22,498 bases of DNA from the NCBI GenBank assembly GCA_003154025.1, contig PMCE01000322.1, positions 26,914 through 49,411 of the forward strand, read 5' to 3'. Positions 1 through 7,485 of this stretch are shown here, one piece after another. The stretch comes from Syntrophaceae bacterium. Its GTDB lineage: Bacteria; Desulfobacterota; SM23-61. The notes beneath the pieces are model-generated. The model worked only from the letters and a program-made list of their open reading frames with translations. It searched no databases and had not been told where the DNA came from. The position numbers and the translations under genes were made by a program. Each line of letters starts with the position of its first letter. Within the stretch, counting starts at the first letter, position 1.

Positions 1-432
1 CGCATGGCGGACGGAGAGATATATTCCCCCATCATCTCCCGCGGGCAGGCCGACCTGCTGATCGGGATGGAATACGTGGAACTGCTGCGGCACATGCGGC
101 TATTGAATCCCAAGGGGATCTATCTCCTGAACGCCTTGAAGATCCCCACGGTGCTGAACAACATGGCCCTGGACGAGTATCCCGAGATGGAGGATATTCT
201 GAAGGCCATCCGGAAATACTGCCCCAACGGCCACGTCGTGGAAGCTGCGGGGATGGCCAGGAAGCTGGGGAACATCCAGATGACCAACGTGGTCATGCTG
301 GGCGCGCTTTCCAAGGTGGTTCCCTTCTTCGAATACGAGGAGATGAAGCTCCTGGTCGCCTCCAACTCCCCCACGCGGTTCAAGGAAGCCAACGTAAAGG
401 GGTTCGAGGAAGGATATAAATTAATAAAATAG
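1..432 (+). CDS. 2-oxoacid:ferredoxin oxidoreductase gamma-domain subunit, IorB-like (5' partial)
   Basis: The reading frame is open from the first base, so this is the C-terminal ~143 residues of a longer protein. Subunits of this type (pyruvate/ketoisovalerate oxidoreductase catalytic domain, PF01558) run to about 190 residues, so only the N-terminal ~50 are missing. Seen features are the YSPIIS segment, then an ADLLIGME stretch, a GNIQMTNVVMLGAL motif typical of the family, and a short helical C-terminus. The family takes part in CoA-dependent oxidative decarboxylation of 2-oxoacids with reduction of ferredoxin in anaerobes; IorB is the small subunit of indolepyruvate oxidoreductase. The usual partner (IorA) would lie upstream, outside the window. 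The exact substrate cannot be told from this fragment. The next gene, ndk, starts about 40 bases downstream. Confidence 0.75.
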   Translation, partial: RMADGEIYSPIISRGQADLLIGMEYVELLRHMRLLNPKGIYLLNALKIPTVLNNMALDEYPEMEDILKAIRKYCPNGHVVEAAGMARKLGNIQMTNVVMLGALSKVVPFFEYEEMKLLVASNSPTRFKEANVKGFEEGYKLIK

Positions 433-463
433 CCGATAGCTCATGGCTCATAGCAATCGGTTG
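432..463 (+). repeat. Short-word repeat between iorB-like gene and ndk
   Basis: The gap holds a direct repeat of the word GCTCAT(g/a)GC, flanked by CCGAT and ATCGG, which are inverted copies. It looks like the same kind of short-word intergenic filler found at other gene junctions in this window. It ends just before the ribosome binding site of ndk. No function is shown. Confidence 0.35.
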
Positions 464-472
464 GAGGATGGA

Positions 473-889
473 ATGGAACGGACGTTGTCGATTATCAAGC
501 CCGACGGGGTCAAAAAGGGACTGATCGGGGAAGTGATCAAAAGGTTTGAGAAGGCGGGCCTGAAGATCGCGGCCATGAAGATGATCCACATGAGCAAGAT
601 GGGGGCGGAGGGCTTCTACGCCGTCCACCGGGAAAAACCTTTCTACAACAGCCTGACGGAATTCATGTCTTCCGGGCCCTGCGTGGTCTTGATCCTGGAG
701 GGGGAAAAGGCCATCAGCCGGAACCGGGAGCTCATGGGAGCGACCAACCCGAAGGACGCCGCCCCCGGAACCATCCGCAAAGAGTTCGCGGCCAACGTGG
801 AACAGAACATCGTCCACGGGTCGGACGCCCCGGAGACGGCTGCCTACGAGATGGGCTATTTCTTCAACGCCCTGGAGATCTGCGGTTAA
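473..889 (+). CDS. ndk: Nucleoside diphosphate kinase
   Basis: Cytosolic enzyme that moves the gamma-phosphate of ATP to other NDPs through a phosphohistidine. From the ATG at 473 the protein has 138 residues, the usual size for bacterial Ndk. The IIKPDGV motif near residue 10 and the active-site NIVHGSD with His115 are both present, with no disruption. An upstream in-frame ATG at 443 exists, but the start at 473 is chosen because GGAGG at 463-467 sits 5 bases before it and because the protein then begins [12 protein letters not shown], as in the family. It follows the oxidoreductase gene by 40 bases and may be co-transcribed. The product is essentially certain. Confidence 0.97.
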   Translation: MERTLSIIKPDGVKKGLIGEVIKRFEKAGLKIAAMKMIHMSKMGAEGFYAVHREKPFYNSLTEFMSSGPCVVLILEGEKAISRNRELMGATNPKDAAPGTIRKEFAANVEQNIVHGSDAPETAAYEMGYFFNALEICG

Positions 890-899
890 AAGAAAATTT

Positions 900-1048
900 A
901 ACCGCAGAGCACGCGGAGAGCGCAGAGAATTTTCGAGAAAAGCCAGAAACATTCAAATGAACAGGAAAATTGAGTTTTCCCTTGTCGGCTCCATTCTAGG
1001 GTCTTTATTTTTCCTTCCTCTGCGTTCTCTGCGCACTCTGCGGTGAAG
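900..1048. repeat. Inverted intergenic repeat (ccgcagag type)
   Basis: Two ~29-base arms face each other: one begins ACCGCAGAG at about 901, the other ends CTCTGCGGT at about 1044. Aligning one arm to the reverse complement of the other gives about 24 of 29 matches by eye. Both arms are built from reiterated CGCAGAG/GCAGAGA words. The right arm ends inside the ribosome-binding region of the next gene, so the repeat may supply its Shine-Dalgarno-like GAAGG. Similar words recur between genes in many bacterial genomes; the mobility or function of this copy is unknown. Confidence 0.7.
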
Positions 1049-1052
1049 GCTT

Positions 1053-2291
1053 TTGAAACCGGATGTCATTGTCATCGGCGGGGGGGCGTCGGGGCTGATG
1101 GCCGCGGGAAGGGCGGCCGAAAGAGGCGCCCGGGTCCTCCTCCTGGAAAAAATGGGACGGGTGGGCATCAAGCTGGCCATCACGGGCAAAGGCCGGTGCA
1201 ACCTGACCAACGGCGGCGACCTTCCCACCTTCATCGAGAGCTACCGGCACAACGGCAAATTCCTCTACAACGTCTTCTCCCGCTTCTTCAACGACGACCT
1301 GATCTCCTTCTTCGAGAAACGAGGCCTCGCCACGGTCGAGGAAAGGGGAAGGAGGATTTTCCCCGCTTCCAACCGGGCCGCGGATGTGGTTCGAGTCCTG
1401 AGGGAATATAGTTCCTCCTGCGGGGTTCAGATCCGGCTCCATACCCCCGTAAACGAGATTCTCCAGGAGAAGGGCCGGGTCATGGGAGTCAAGACCGACT
1501 CGGAGTTCCTGGAAGCCTCCAGGGTCATCCTGGCCACGGGGGGAGCCTCGTACTCCCGGACCGGATCGGCCGGCGACGGCTACCGGATGGCCGAGAGGAT
1601 GGGGCATTCCATTCAGCCCATTCGACCGGCCCTGGTTCCGCTGGAAACGGAGGAGGAATACGTGCGGGACTTGCAGGGGCTGAGCCTTAAGCATGTCCGG
1701 GCCTCCCTCCGCTCCTCGGGCCTGAAGGTGGAAGAGGAATTCGGGGAGATGCTCTTCACTCATTTCGGGGTTTCCGGCCCGATCATCCTCACCCTGAGCG
1801 GCTTGGCCGTGGAAGAGATGAGCGGTGGAAAGGTGGAGGTTTCCATCGACTTCAAACCGGCCCTTTCCCCCGAACAGGTGGAGAAGCGTCTCCTCCGGGA
1901 GTTTGCCGCGGGGGCCCGGAAGAAGATCCTGAACATCATGGCCAACCTTCTTCCCCAAAGGATGATCCCCGTATTCTTGCAGAAGGCCGGGGTTGGCCCG
2001 GAAAAGAAAGGGGCCGAGATCCGGGCCGAGGGGCGCAAGAGGATCGCCGACTTGCTCAAAGATTGGCGGGTTCCTCTGAAGAGGGCCAGGCCGTTGGAGG
2101 AAGCCATCATCACCGCGGGAGGGGTCACGGTGAAGGAGATCCATCCTTCCACCCTGGAATCGAAGATCCTTCGCGGTCTCTATTTCTGCGGGGAAGTGAT
2201 CGATATCGACGGGAAAACCGGGGGGTACAACCTCCAGGCGGCCTTCAGCACGGGTTGGGCGGCGGGGGAGGCGGCGGCAAAAGAACCATGA
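1053..2291 (+). CDS. FAD-dependent oxidoreductase, HI0933/BaiN (YhiN) family
   Basis: Predicted cytosolic flavoprotein of 412 residues, the normal length for this family (PF03486), whose physiological substrate is mostly unknown. The N-terminus carries the dinucleotide-binding motif VIGGGASG (about residues 7-14) followed by a Lys/Gly-rich KLAITGKGRCN stretch characteristic of the family; the C-terminus has the diagnostic TAGGV, FCGEVID and GGYNLQ motifs. The start is TTG at 1053, preceded by GAAGG at 1045-1049; no ATG gives the complete GxGxxG N-terminus. The stop overlaps the rlmN start (ATGA), so the two are probably translationally coupled. The upstream repeat abuts the start codon. Family call is firm; a specific reaction is not claimed. 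Confidence 0.9.
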   Translation: MKPDVIVIGGGASGLMAAGRAAERGARVLLLEKMGRVGIKLAITGKGRCNLTNGGDLPTFIESYRHNGKFLYNVFSRFFNDDLISFFEKRGLATVEERGRRIFPASNRAADVVRVLREYSSSCGVQIRLHTPVNEILQEKGRVMGVKTDSEFLEASRVILATGGASYSRTGSAGDGYRMAERMGHSIQPIRPALVPLETEEEYVRDLQGLSLKHVRASLRSSGLKVEEEFGEMLFTHFGVSGPIILTLSGLAVEEMSGGKVEVSIDFKPALSPEQVEKRLLREFAAGARKKILNIMANLLPQRMIPVFLQKAGVGPEKKGAEIRAEGRKRIADLLKDWRVPLKRARPLEEAIITAGGVTVKEIHPSTLESKILRGLYFCGEVIDIDGKTGGYNLQAAFSTGWAAGEAAAKEP

Positions 2292-3337
2292 GCGAAGAGA
2301 GCGGGCGAGTTTCTCTCAAGGACCTATCCCTGAAGGAGATGGAGGCTTTCATCGTCTCCCTGGGGGAGAAGCCCTTCCGCGCCATCCAGGTGGCCCGGTG
2401 GGTATACGGGAAAGGAGTCCGGGTATTCGAGGAAATGACTAACCTCTCCCGGACTTTCCGGAAGAGATTGGAGGAAGCTGCCTCGATCACCCATTTAGAG
2501 CCCGCAGAGGTCCATTCTTCGGATGATGGGACGAAGAAATATCGGTTCATCCTCACCGACGGGGAGGCGGTCGAAAGCGTTCTTCTGCCGGAACGAGACC
2601 ATTTCACCCTCTGCATCTCCAGCCAAGTCGGCTGCGCTCTAGGATGCCGATTCTGCCTTACCGGAAAAAGGGGATGGGTCCGGGACCTGAAACCCTCCGA
2701 GATCCTCGACCAGGTGATCAGCGTGCGGGCCAGCCTCTCTCCGGAACAGAAGCTCACCAACCTGGTCCTCATGGGGATGGGCGAGCCCCTGCTGAATTTT
2801 CACCCTGTCCTCCAGGCTTTGGAAATCCTGAGGTCCCCCCTGGGCCTCCAGTATTCCAACCGGCGGATCACCCTCTCCACCGCCGGCATCATCCCGGAAA
2901 TGAAGGACCTCCTGGCCCGGAGAAACTTCGTCAAACTGGCCATCTCCCTCAACGCCTCCAACGATGAACAACGCAGCCAACTCATGCCCGTGAACCGCAA
3001 GTATCCCCTGAAAGAACTCCTTTCCGCGTGCCGGAAGATCCCCCTTCCGAACCGGGAGAGGATCACCTTCGAATATGTCCTCATCGGGGGGGTAAACGAC
3101 TCTGAAGAAGACGCGCAGAGGCTGAGCCAGCTGTTGAAGGGAATCCGGGCCAAAATAAACCTGATTGCCTTCAATGAACACCCGGGAAGCCCCTTCCGCC
3201 GGCCGGCGGATGAGGCGGTCCAGAAGTTCCGGGAAATCCTCCTGGCCAAGGGCTTCACGGCCATGCTCCGGCAGAGCAAAGGCGCGGACATCCTGGCGGC
3301 GTGTGGCCAGCTGGGGGGGAGGGAAAATGCGGAATGA
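2288..3337 (+). CDS. rlmN: Dual-specificity RNA methyltransferase RlmN (23S rRNA A2503 / tRNA A37 C2-methyltransferase)
   Basis: Radical-SAM enzyme that methylates C2 of adenosine 2503 in 23S rRNA and of A37 in some tRNAs. The 349-residue protein has the CxxxCxxC cluster motif (Cys116, Cys120, Cys123), the preceding Cys109, and the C-terminal AACGQL segment with Cys339, which corresponds to the methyl-carrying cysteine of the E. coli enzyme. GMGEPLLN and the NEHPGSPF segments are also typical. The frame is open back to 2063, but the ATG at 2288 is chosen because it overlaps the upstream stop as ATGA and because the extension is only a shadow of the flavoprotein gene. The last core gene before the minus-strand island; no obvious intrinsic terminator follows it. 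Confidence 0.96.
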   Translation: MSEESGRVSLKDLSLKEMEAFIVSLGEKPFRAIQVARWVYGKGVRVFEEMTNLSRTFRKRLEEAASITHLEPAEVHSSDDGTKKYRFILTDGEAVESVLLPERDHFTLCISSQVGCALGCRFCLTGKRGWVRDLKPSEILDQVISVRASLSPEQKLTNLVLMGMGEPLLNFHPVLQALEILRSPLGLQYSNRRITLSTAGIIPEMKDLLARRNFVKLAISLNASNDEQRSQLMPVNRKYPLKELLSACRKIPLPNRERITFEYVLIGGVNDSEEDAQRLSQLLKGIRAKINLIAFNEHPGSPFRRPADEAVQKFREILLAKGFTAMLRQSKGADILAACGQLGGRENAE

Positions 3338-3370
3338 GAATACAGTGCTGGGGTGCTGCAGTTCTGCTGT

Positions 3371-3445
3371 GATTGAGATAAGAACTCGCTTATGGGTGGG
3401 TTGGATATACAAAGAAAGGAATTGTATGTCAGGGAATTTTAGCCC
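3371..3445 (+). repeat. Island-flanking direct repeat, copy A
   Basis: A ~70-base segment starting GATAAGAACTCGCTT and ending AATTTTAGCCC matches the segment at 7907-7976 in the same orientation, with three substitutions and one indel over about 70 bases. Homology also reaches a few bases upstream (GATTGA). On the minus strand it carries CTGACA-N17-TATATC, a degraded version of the promoter in the other copy. It lies between the end of rlmN and the transposase scar and so marks the left edge of the minus-strand island. Confidence 0.85.
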
Positions 3446-3603
3446 GACATCTTGGGTTCGGTTTAGGGGCTTTTCAGCGGGGATTCGGGAGTTTTCGGGG
3501 TAGAGGTGGCGAAAGCGGGTTTTCAGTGATTCGGCGGAGGTCATCAGACGTTTTTGAGGCTCATCCGGGCACACCGATTCCTCCCGCCCCGTATTCCCGA
3601 TCT
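3446..3603. other. Non-coding spacer between repeat copy A and the transposase remnant
   Basis: No supportable gene. A minus-strand open frame passes through this stretch into repeat copy A and the rlmN shadow, but it has no recognisable motif. It could hold the 3' (replication-origin) end of the decayed IS91-like element, since it directly follows the transposase remnant in the direction of its transcription. That is inference only. Confidence 0.4.
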
Positions 3604-3972
3604 TTACGACTGTAGGTAAGTGTCCCAGGCATAGTCGGGGTCATGATAAAGGTGACCGTCGTTCATGGGGAGCTGTGAGAAAGGATCCCTGATGGATCCG
3701 GCAGGTCCTGAACCGTTCGGGTTCAGAGCAGGCGGAGCATGGGCCTAGGCAGTGGGTTCCCGTGCAGGCTTTGACCTGGCAAGCCAGATTGGCCAGGAGC
3801 ATCTTGAAGACCTTGTGCCCGAAAATCGCTTCCAGCTTTTTCAGGTCCAGAGGAGGAGCGACCCGGAACATCTCCTCCCGGTAAAGCATCCGTCCGTTAC
3901 CGGGACATGGCCGTGGGGATTGAATCCCAAAAAGTCGCCAAAGGTCTGGATGGCAATGACGGTGCCGGGGTA
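3604..3972 (-). mobile_element. Decayed IS91-like (Y2/HUH) transposase fragment
   Basis: Reading the minus strand from about 3970, one frame gives GTVIAIQTFGDFLGFNPHGH, a good match to the region of IS91-family transposases that carries the His-x-His metal motif (here HGH). After TDGCF the frame shifts by one base near 3888-3891, and the next frame continues EEMFRVAPPLDLKKLEA and FGHKVFKMLLA, the block that follows in intact family members. The WRHSGFN region expected next is missing; a third frame ends YHDPDYAWDTYLQS with a stop at 3604-3606 and may be the original C-terminus. The N-terminal half, including the zinc-binding region, is absent. It begins directly at the 3' end of the GT39 gene. 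Non-functional remnant of a rolling-circle transposon; exact subgroup uncertain. Confidence 0.75.
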
Positions 3973-3976
3973 ACTG

Positions 3977-5866
3977 TCAAGGCAGGACCTGACCCCAGCT
4001 GTAAAGACGATAGGGACCTTCCGACCTGATCGGCCGCAGATAATCCTTCTCAATCCGGGAAAAAGCTGCTTTTTCGTTTTCCGAAAAGACACTTAAAATC
4101 CCATAAATGTACCTTTCGTCATAGAGGATGTGGGTAAAACCCATCGATTTCAATTCTCCGGCGGCCGCGGCCGGCGTAGGTGAATGGGCCAGAATCTTCT
4201 GGATCGAGTATGATTCGAACATCGAGTCGGAATAACACTCCTGATCGCATAAAAAAGTCCAATTCTTCAGATAAATGAGAAAAACCCGGGAATCAGGCGG
4301 AAGATTCATATTTACGAACCGGAACATGTTGTAGGAAGGGAGCATGCGGCCCAGGTAGGCCTCCCTGCTTTCGGTTCCCATAACCACGCCCACGGGACTG
4401 GCTTTAATAAAGTCAAGGCTGATGTGGTACATGTTGAATGCGAGACCGCCGGCAATGATCAGGGATAGCAGCCCGAAGAGAAGGGTCCGTTTTCTGTAGC
4501 AGGTCAGAATCGATCCCGTGATAATGGCCAGGAAGGGAAAGACCGGGATAAGGTAACGAAGCTGCTGGGCGCTGGATGCCCAAAACAGGAAGGTAATGGC
4601 ACAGTAAACCGCAATAACTTTCATCGTTACACTGGTTCTGCGAATCCCGATGGCAAAGGGCAGGGTGAGGATGAAAAGGGGACCCAAAAGACCGTCAAAC
4701 CTTGGACTGTTCAGCTCCGCCCGAAAGCTGATATTCCAGGGAAGGAGAAGATAATCCAACCATGTCCTGCCCATGCCCAGATTGCGGACAAACAGGTCAT
4801 AGGAGCTGGCCTGTTCGGGTTCCCAACCTCGTCCCCCGAATATCCCGTACAAAAAAGGATAGAACGGATTGTCGGTAACTATCCAGTTTTTCAGATAGAA
4901 GGGGCTTCCGGCGACGAGCAGGGCCATCAGGTAGAGGGTCAGGGTGTGAAATACTGTTTTATTGTCGTTGTTGCGCCGATGCAAAGCCAGCAGGATGCCG
5001 AAAAATCCTGCCACCGGAAGGATAATGAGCGTGTATTTGCAGGCAACGGCCAGACCCGAAAAAAAACCAACGAGGACAATCCAACCCTTTTGTGGGTGTT
5101 CACACCAGTTGATGAAAGCAAAGACTGCCGCCAGAGAATACAAGGTGATGAAAAGATCATTATTGGCGGTATGGGAGGAGATATAAACAGTCGGAATGGT
5201 GAGAAAAAGAACGATGCTCAGGATCGGATAGGCATGTTCGGGACGGGCGCGCATGAATTGCCACATTCCCATCAATACGCACAGCAAGGCAAGAAAATGC
5301 ATGCCTTTGGCGAGTGTATCGCCACCCAGGAACAACCCGACCAGGAAAAGCATTTCGCTATGGAGAGGGTAATTCGCAAAAATATTGCCTGGGATGAAAT
5401 AAAATCCCTGGTGTTTCAGGAACAGCTTGGGGACTGCCAGATGATAAATCAAGGCGTCCTTGCCCGTTTCGGGCGTCAAAACCAGAAGGAGCGCCCCCGC
5501 AATACTGGCAGTCAGAAGAACTGCGCAAATTTTTCCCCAAAATGATTTTTTCTGCGGCTCAAAAGGAGGGGACAGAAGGGGACGCAGATTCCACCAACCG
5601 GCAAGTGAAAACAGGAAGATGATAGCAAGGGTAATGCTGATGATCAATGGCGAAAGGATCTGCAGGCAGCCGAGAAGAAAGATTGCATAGCCCAGGATGC
5701 CAAACCCCGCCACCGTGGAAAAAAAAAGCCTTTCCGGGAAGGCCCGGAAGCGTAAAGGCACTTTTGCCAGAACAAACCATCCCAGCCCTGCCGACATAAA
5801 ACCGAAGCCCGCAGAGAGGATAATGGTAAAGCCCGGCTGGGAAAGGCTCTTTAAAAAATGTTCAAT
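3977..5866 (-). CDS. GT39/ArnT-like membrane glycosyltransferase (polyprenyl-phosphate-sugar dependent)
   Basis: Polytopic inner-membrane GT-C protein expected to transfer a sugar from a polyprenyl-phosphate donor to a lipid or protein on the periplasmic side. It has about a dozen hydrophobic helices, the first-loop motif DALIYHLAVPKLFL with the family's acidic residue, then ANYPLHSEM, and a soluble C-terminal tail from about residue 470. The first ATG is at 5797 and gives 606 residues, but it cuts the first membrane helix and has no ribosome binding site. An in-frame ATT at 5866 lies 7 bases after AAGGAGA (5874-5880), restores the helix and gives 629 residues, so I place the start there. It follows the methyltransferase by 17 bases. 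Visibly less GC-rich than the flanking core genes. Specific sugar and acceptor unknown. Confidence 0.85.
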   Translation of the reverse strand: MEHFLKSLSQPGFTIILSAGFGFMSAGLGWFVLAKVPLRFRAFPERLFFSTVAGFGILGYAIFLLGCLQILSPLIISITLAIIFLFSLAGWWNLRPLLSPPFEPQKKSFWGKICAVLLTASIAGALLLVLTPETGKDALIYHLAVPKLFLKHQGFYFIPGNIFANYPLHSEMLFLVGLFLGGDTLAKGMHFLALLCVLMGMWQFMRARPEHAYPILSIVLFLTIPTVYISSHTANNDLFITLYSLAAVFAFINWCEHPQKGWIVLVGFFSGLAVACKYTLIILPVAGFFGILLALHRRNNDNKTVFHTLTLYLMALLVAGSPFYLKNWIVTDNPFYPFLYGIFGGRGWEPEQASSYDLFVRNLGMGRTWLDYLLLPWNISFRAELNSPRFDGLLGPLFILTLPFAIGIRRTSVTMKVIAVYCAITFLFWASSAQQLRYLIPVFPFLAIITGSILTCYRKRTLLFGLLSLIIAGGLAFNMYHISLDFIKASPVGVVMGTESREAYLGRMLPSYNMFRFVNMNLPPDSRVFLIYLKNWTFLCDQECYSDSMFESYSIQKILAHSPTPAAAAGELKSMGFTHILYDERYIYGILSVFSENEKAAFSRIEKDYLRPIRSEGPYRLYSWGQVLP

Positions 5867-5873
5867 GGGGCTG

Positions 5874-5880
5874 TCTCCTT
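5874..5880 (-). promoter_or_regulatory. Strong ribosome binding site that decides the GT39 start
   Basis: AAGGAGA on the minus strand, 7 bases before an ATT codon at 5866 that is in frame with the GT39 protein. The frame between an in-frame TGA upstream and the ATG at 5797 contains no ATG, GTG or TTG, so this site would be unexplained unless ATT (as in infC of E. coli) starts translation. Confidence 0.7.
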
Positions 5881-5883
5881 TCT

Positions 5884-6672
5884 CTATGTCATTCCTTCAT
5901 GCTCGGGCTTCCGGACGGCCTTGATCAGAACTACCGCCGACAGGAAGCGGGGCGTGATGAACGCATCGAGCCGGGCTAACTGTATAAAGGCTCTGTTGCA
6001 CCACTTAAAAAAAATGGTAGTGAAACCCGGCGGTACCGGTGCACCAGCCGGATTGCATGCGCTAGAGCGCCTTTTCTGACGGATTGCGAAGAACGCCACG
6101 GCGATACACATCGTGACCTTGTCCAGAGGTCCCAGGACCTTACGAACCAGAATGGGTCTCAGGCCAGCATATTCGAGGAGAGCCAGCATGTCGCAAAGAT
6201 CATATCTGCGGTAGTGTTTCACGAAACGGTCGTCCGCGGCAAAGTAGTGACGCCCCTGAGGGAAGGTTATCACCAGGCAGCCTGACGAATTCATGACCCT
6301 GACCATCTCCGTGATGGCCATCTGATCATCAGGCAAGTGTTCGAGAACCTCCGAGGCAACGACGTGCGAAAATGTCCCCGTCTGAAATGGGAGGCTCTCA
6401 GCATTGGCTACGACATGCCCTCCCCCACCGTGGCTCTTTTTCAGGGTACGCATTGCCAAAAATGAGAGATCCGAATAAACGACTTGTCGTCCCGCATCCG
6501 TTACCGGTGACAGTCCGCTGCCAACTTCGAGTACCCGGAGTCGTTTTTCCCCCTGCAGCGCCTTTCCAACGGCCTTTTTCCTGAGAAGGTAGTTGTACAG
6601 GTGATTTTTCAGGCCAACATACCGGGCATCCCCGAAGAATTCCTGAAAACGGTTTTTTTCCGACTGCGTCAT
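5884..6672 (-). CDS. Class I SAM-dependent methyltransferase
   Basis: 262-residue soluble enzyme of the Methyltransf_11 type. Motif I is VLEVGSGLSP (about residues 47-56), followed by an acidic residue in VYSDLS, then the ESLPF and SEVLEHLPDD motifs of this family, and a C-terminal region with short hydrophobic patches that could touch the membrane. Its ATG overlaps the TGA of the upstream GT2 gene (ATGA, 6669-6672), and GT39 follows 17 bases later, so the three form one operon. In sugar-transfer clusters such enzymes often modify a glycan or a polyprenyl-linked precursor; the substrate cannot be told here. No disruption seen, unlike its upstream neighbour. Confidence 0.85.
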   Translation of the reverse strand: MTQSEKNRFQEFFGDARYVGLKNHLYNYLLRKKAVGKALQGEKRLRVLEVGSGLSPVTDAGRQVVYSDLSFLAMRTLKKSHGGGGHVVANAESLPFQTGTFSHVVASEVLEHLPDDQMAITEMVRVMNSSGCLVITFPQGRHYFAADDRFVKHYRRYDLCDMLALLEYAGLRPILVRKVLGPLDKVTMCIAVAFFAIRQKRRSSACNPAGAPVPPGFTTIFFKWCNRAFIQLARLDAFITPRFLSAVVLIKAVRKPEHEGMT

Positions 6673-7457
6673 GTCAACCTCGGAAATAGTTTAGAGCAAA
6701 TGAGATGCATCCGTGACGGCCAAAAAGTCAGGGCGGCCATCACGCAGCCGATCCCATAAATAATACTCCGTCTCAGGTTGATGAACGACGCCTCGGTAAA
6801 GGATCTCGTTGGGCAGCTCCCCTCGGGGATCGGGTAACCCCGCCAGATGATCTGCGCGAGCATCTGGTCGTCGAAAAGGTAGTCGTTTGAATTGCCATCA
6901 GAGCCGAGGCTTTCCAGCGGCTCCCGCGAAAAGGCGCGGTATCCGGTATGACATTCGGAGAGCTTGGCGCCCAGCAGGAAGTTTTCGGCCCGCGTGAGAA
7001 AGCGGTTGGCGATGTACTTCCCCAGAGGCATGCCCCCCTTCAGCGGGTATCCGCCCAGGATCCGCGATCGGAGAACACAGGGATAGAGGTCGTTTCCGAT
7101 CATCGCTGCCATCACGGGGATCATTTTAGGCGTAACCTGATAATCGGGATTAACCATGATCACGATATCCGCCCCTGCCTCCACGGCCATCCGCTAGCAG
7201 GCCTTCTGGTTGCCGCCGTAACCCTTGTTTTGTTCATGGACAAACACCCGCGTATGAGGCAAAGCTGAAGCAATCACCGAAGTTTCATCCCGGCTGGCGT
7301 CATCTACCAGGATCACGAGATCTACGATGCCCTGCTCCATGACCTCGTCGTAGGTCTTCCGGAGGATCTTGGCCGCATTATAGGTCGGCATGACGACAAT
7401 GATTTTCTGGTTCCGGTACATGAATTTTCTGGTATCCTCAATGCGTCGCGTGATCAA
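6669..7457 (-). pseudogene. GT2 (DPM1/DPG-synthase-like) glycosyltransferase interrupted by an in-frame amber codon
   Basis: Expected role: transfer of a sugar from a nucleotide donor to polyprenyl phosphate, giving the donor for GT-C enzymes such as the GT39 neighbour. The N-terminal part has VVMPTYNAAK, VDDASRDET and NKGYGGNQKAC. A TAG at 7194-7196 follows directly where relatives have a Tyr codon, and the same frame continues with GADIVIMVNPDYQ, CHTGYRAFS and a C-terminal hydrophobic segment. One base change (TAC or TAT to TAG) explains it. The frame opens with TTG at 7457 or ATG at 7421. An ATG at 7489, overlapping the stop of the upstream TPR remnant, would fit as the original start if one A were restored in the A-run near 7465. 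So at least one and possibly two lesions are present. Confidence 0.85.
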
Positions 7458-7485
7458 GCCGTTTTTCCCGGCGACCAGATTTCAT

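Noticed and set aside
2063..2287. 75-codon N-terminal extension of rlmN
   Set aside because: It lies wholly inside the upstream gene in another frame, is Gly-rich, and the ATG at 2288 gives the standard RlmN N-terminus and an ATGA overlap.
3641..3889. Small Cys-rich minus-strand protein
   Set aside because: Its first half is clearly the FRVAPPLDLKKLEA block of a transposase after a frameshift; the Cys-rich part is read out of frame.
4946..5545. Plus-strand open frame of 199 codons opposite the GT39 gene
   Set aside because: Polar, motif-free sequence antisense to well-defined membrane helices; no ribosome binding site and no family resemblance.
7194..7196. Pyrrolysine or other programmed read-through at the amber codon
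   Set aside because: The position is a Tyr in the glycosyltransferase family and has no link to methylamine metabolism; a point mutation is simpler.
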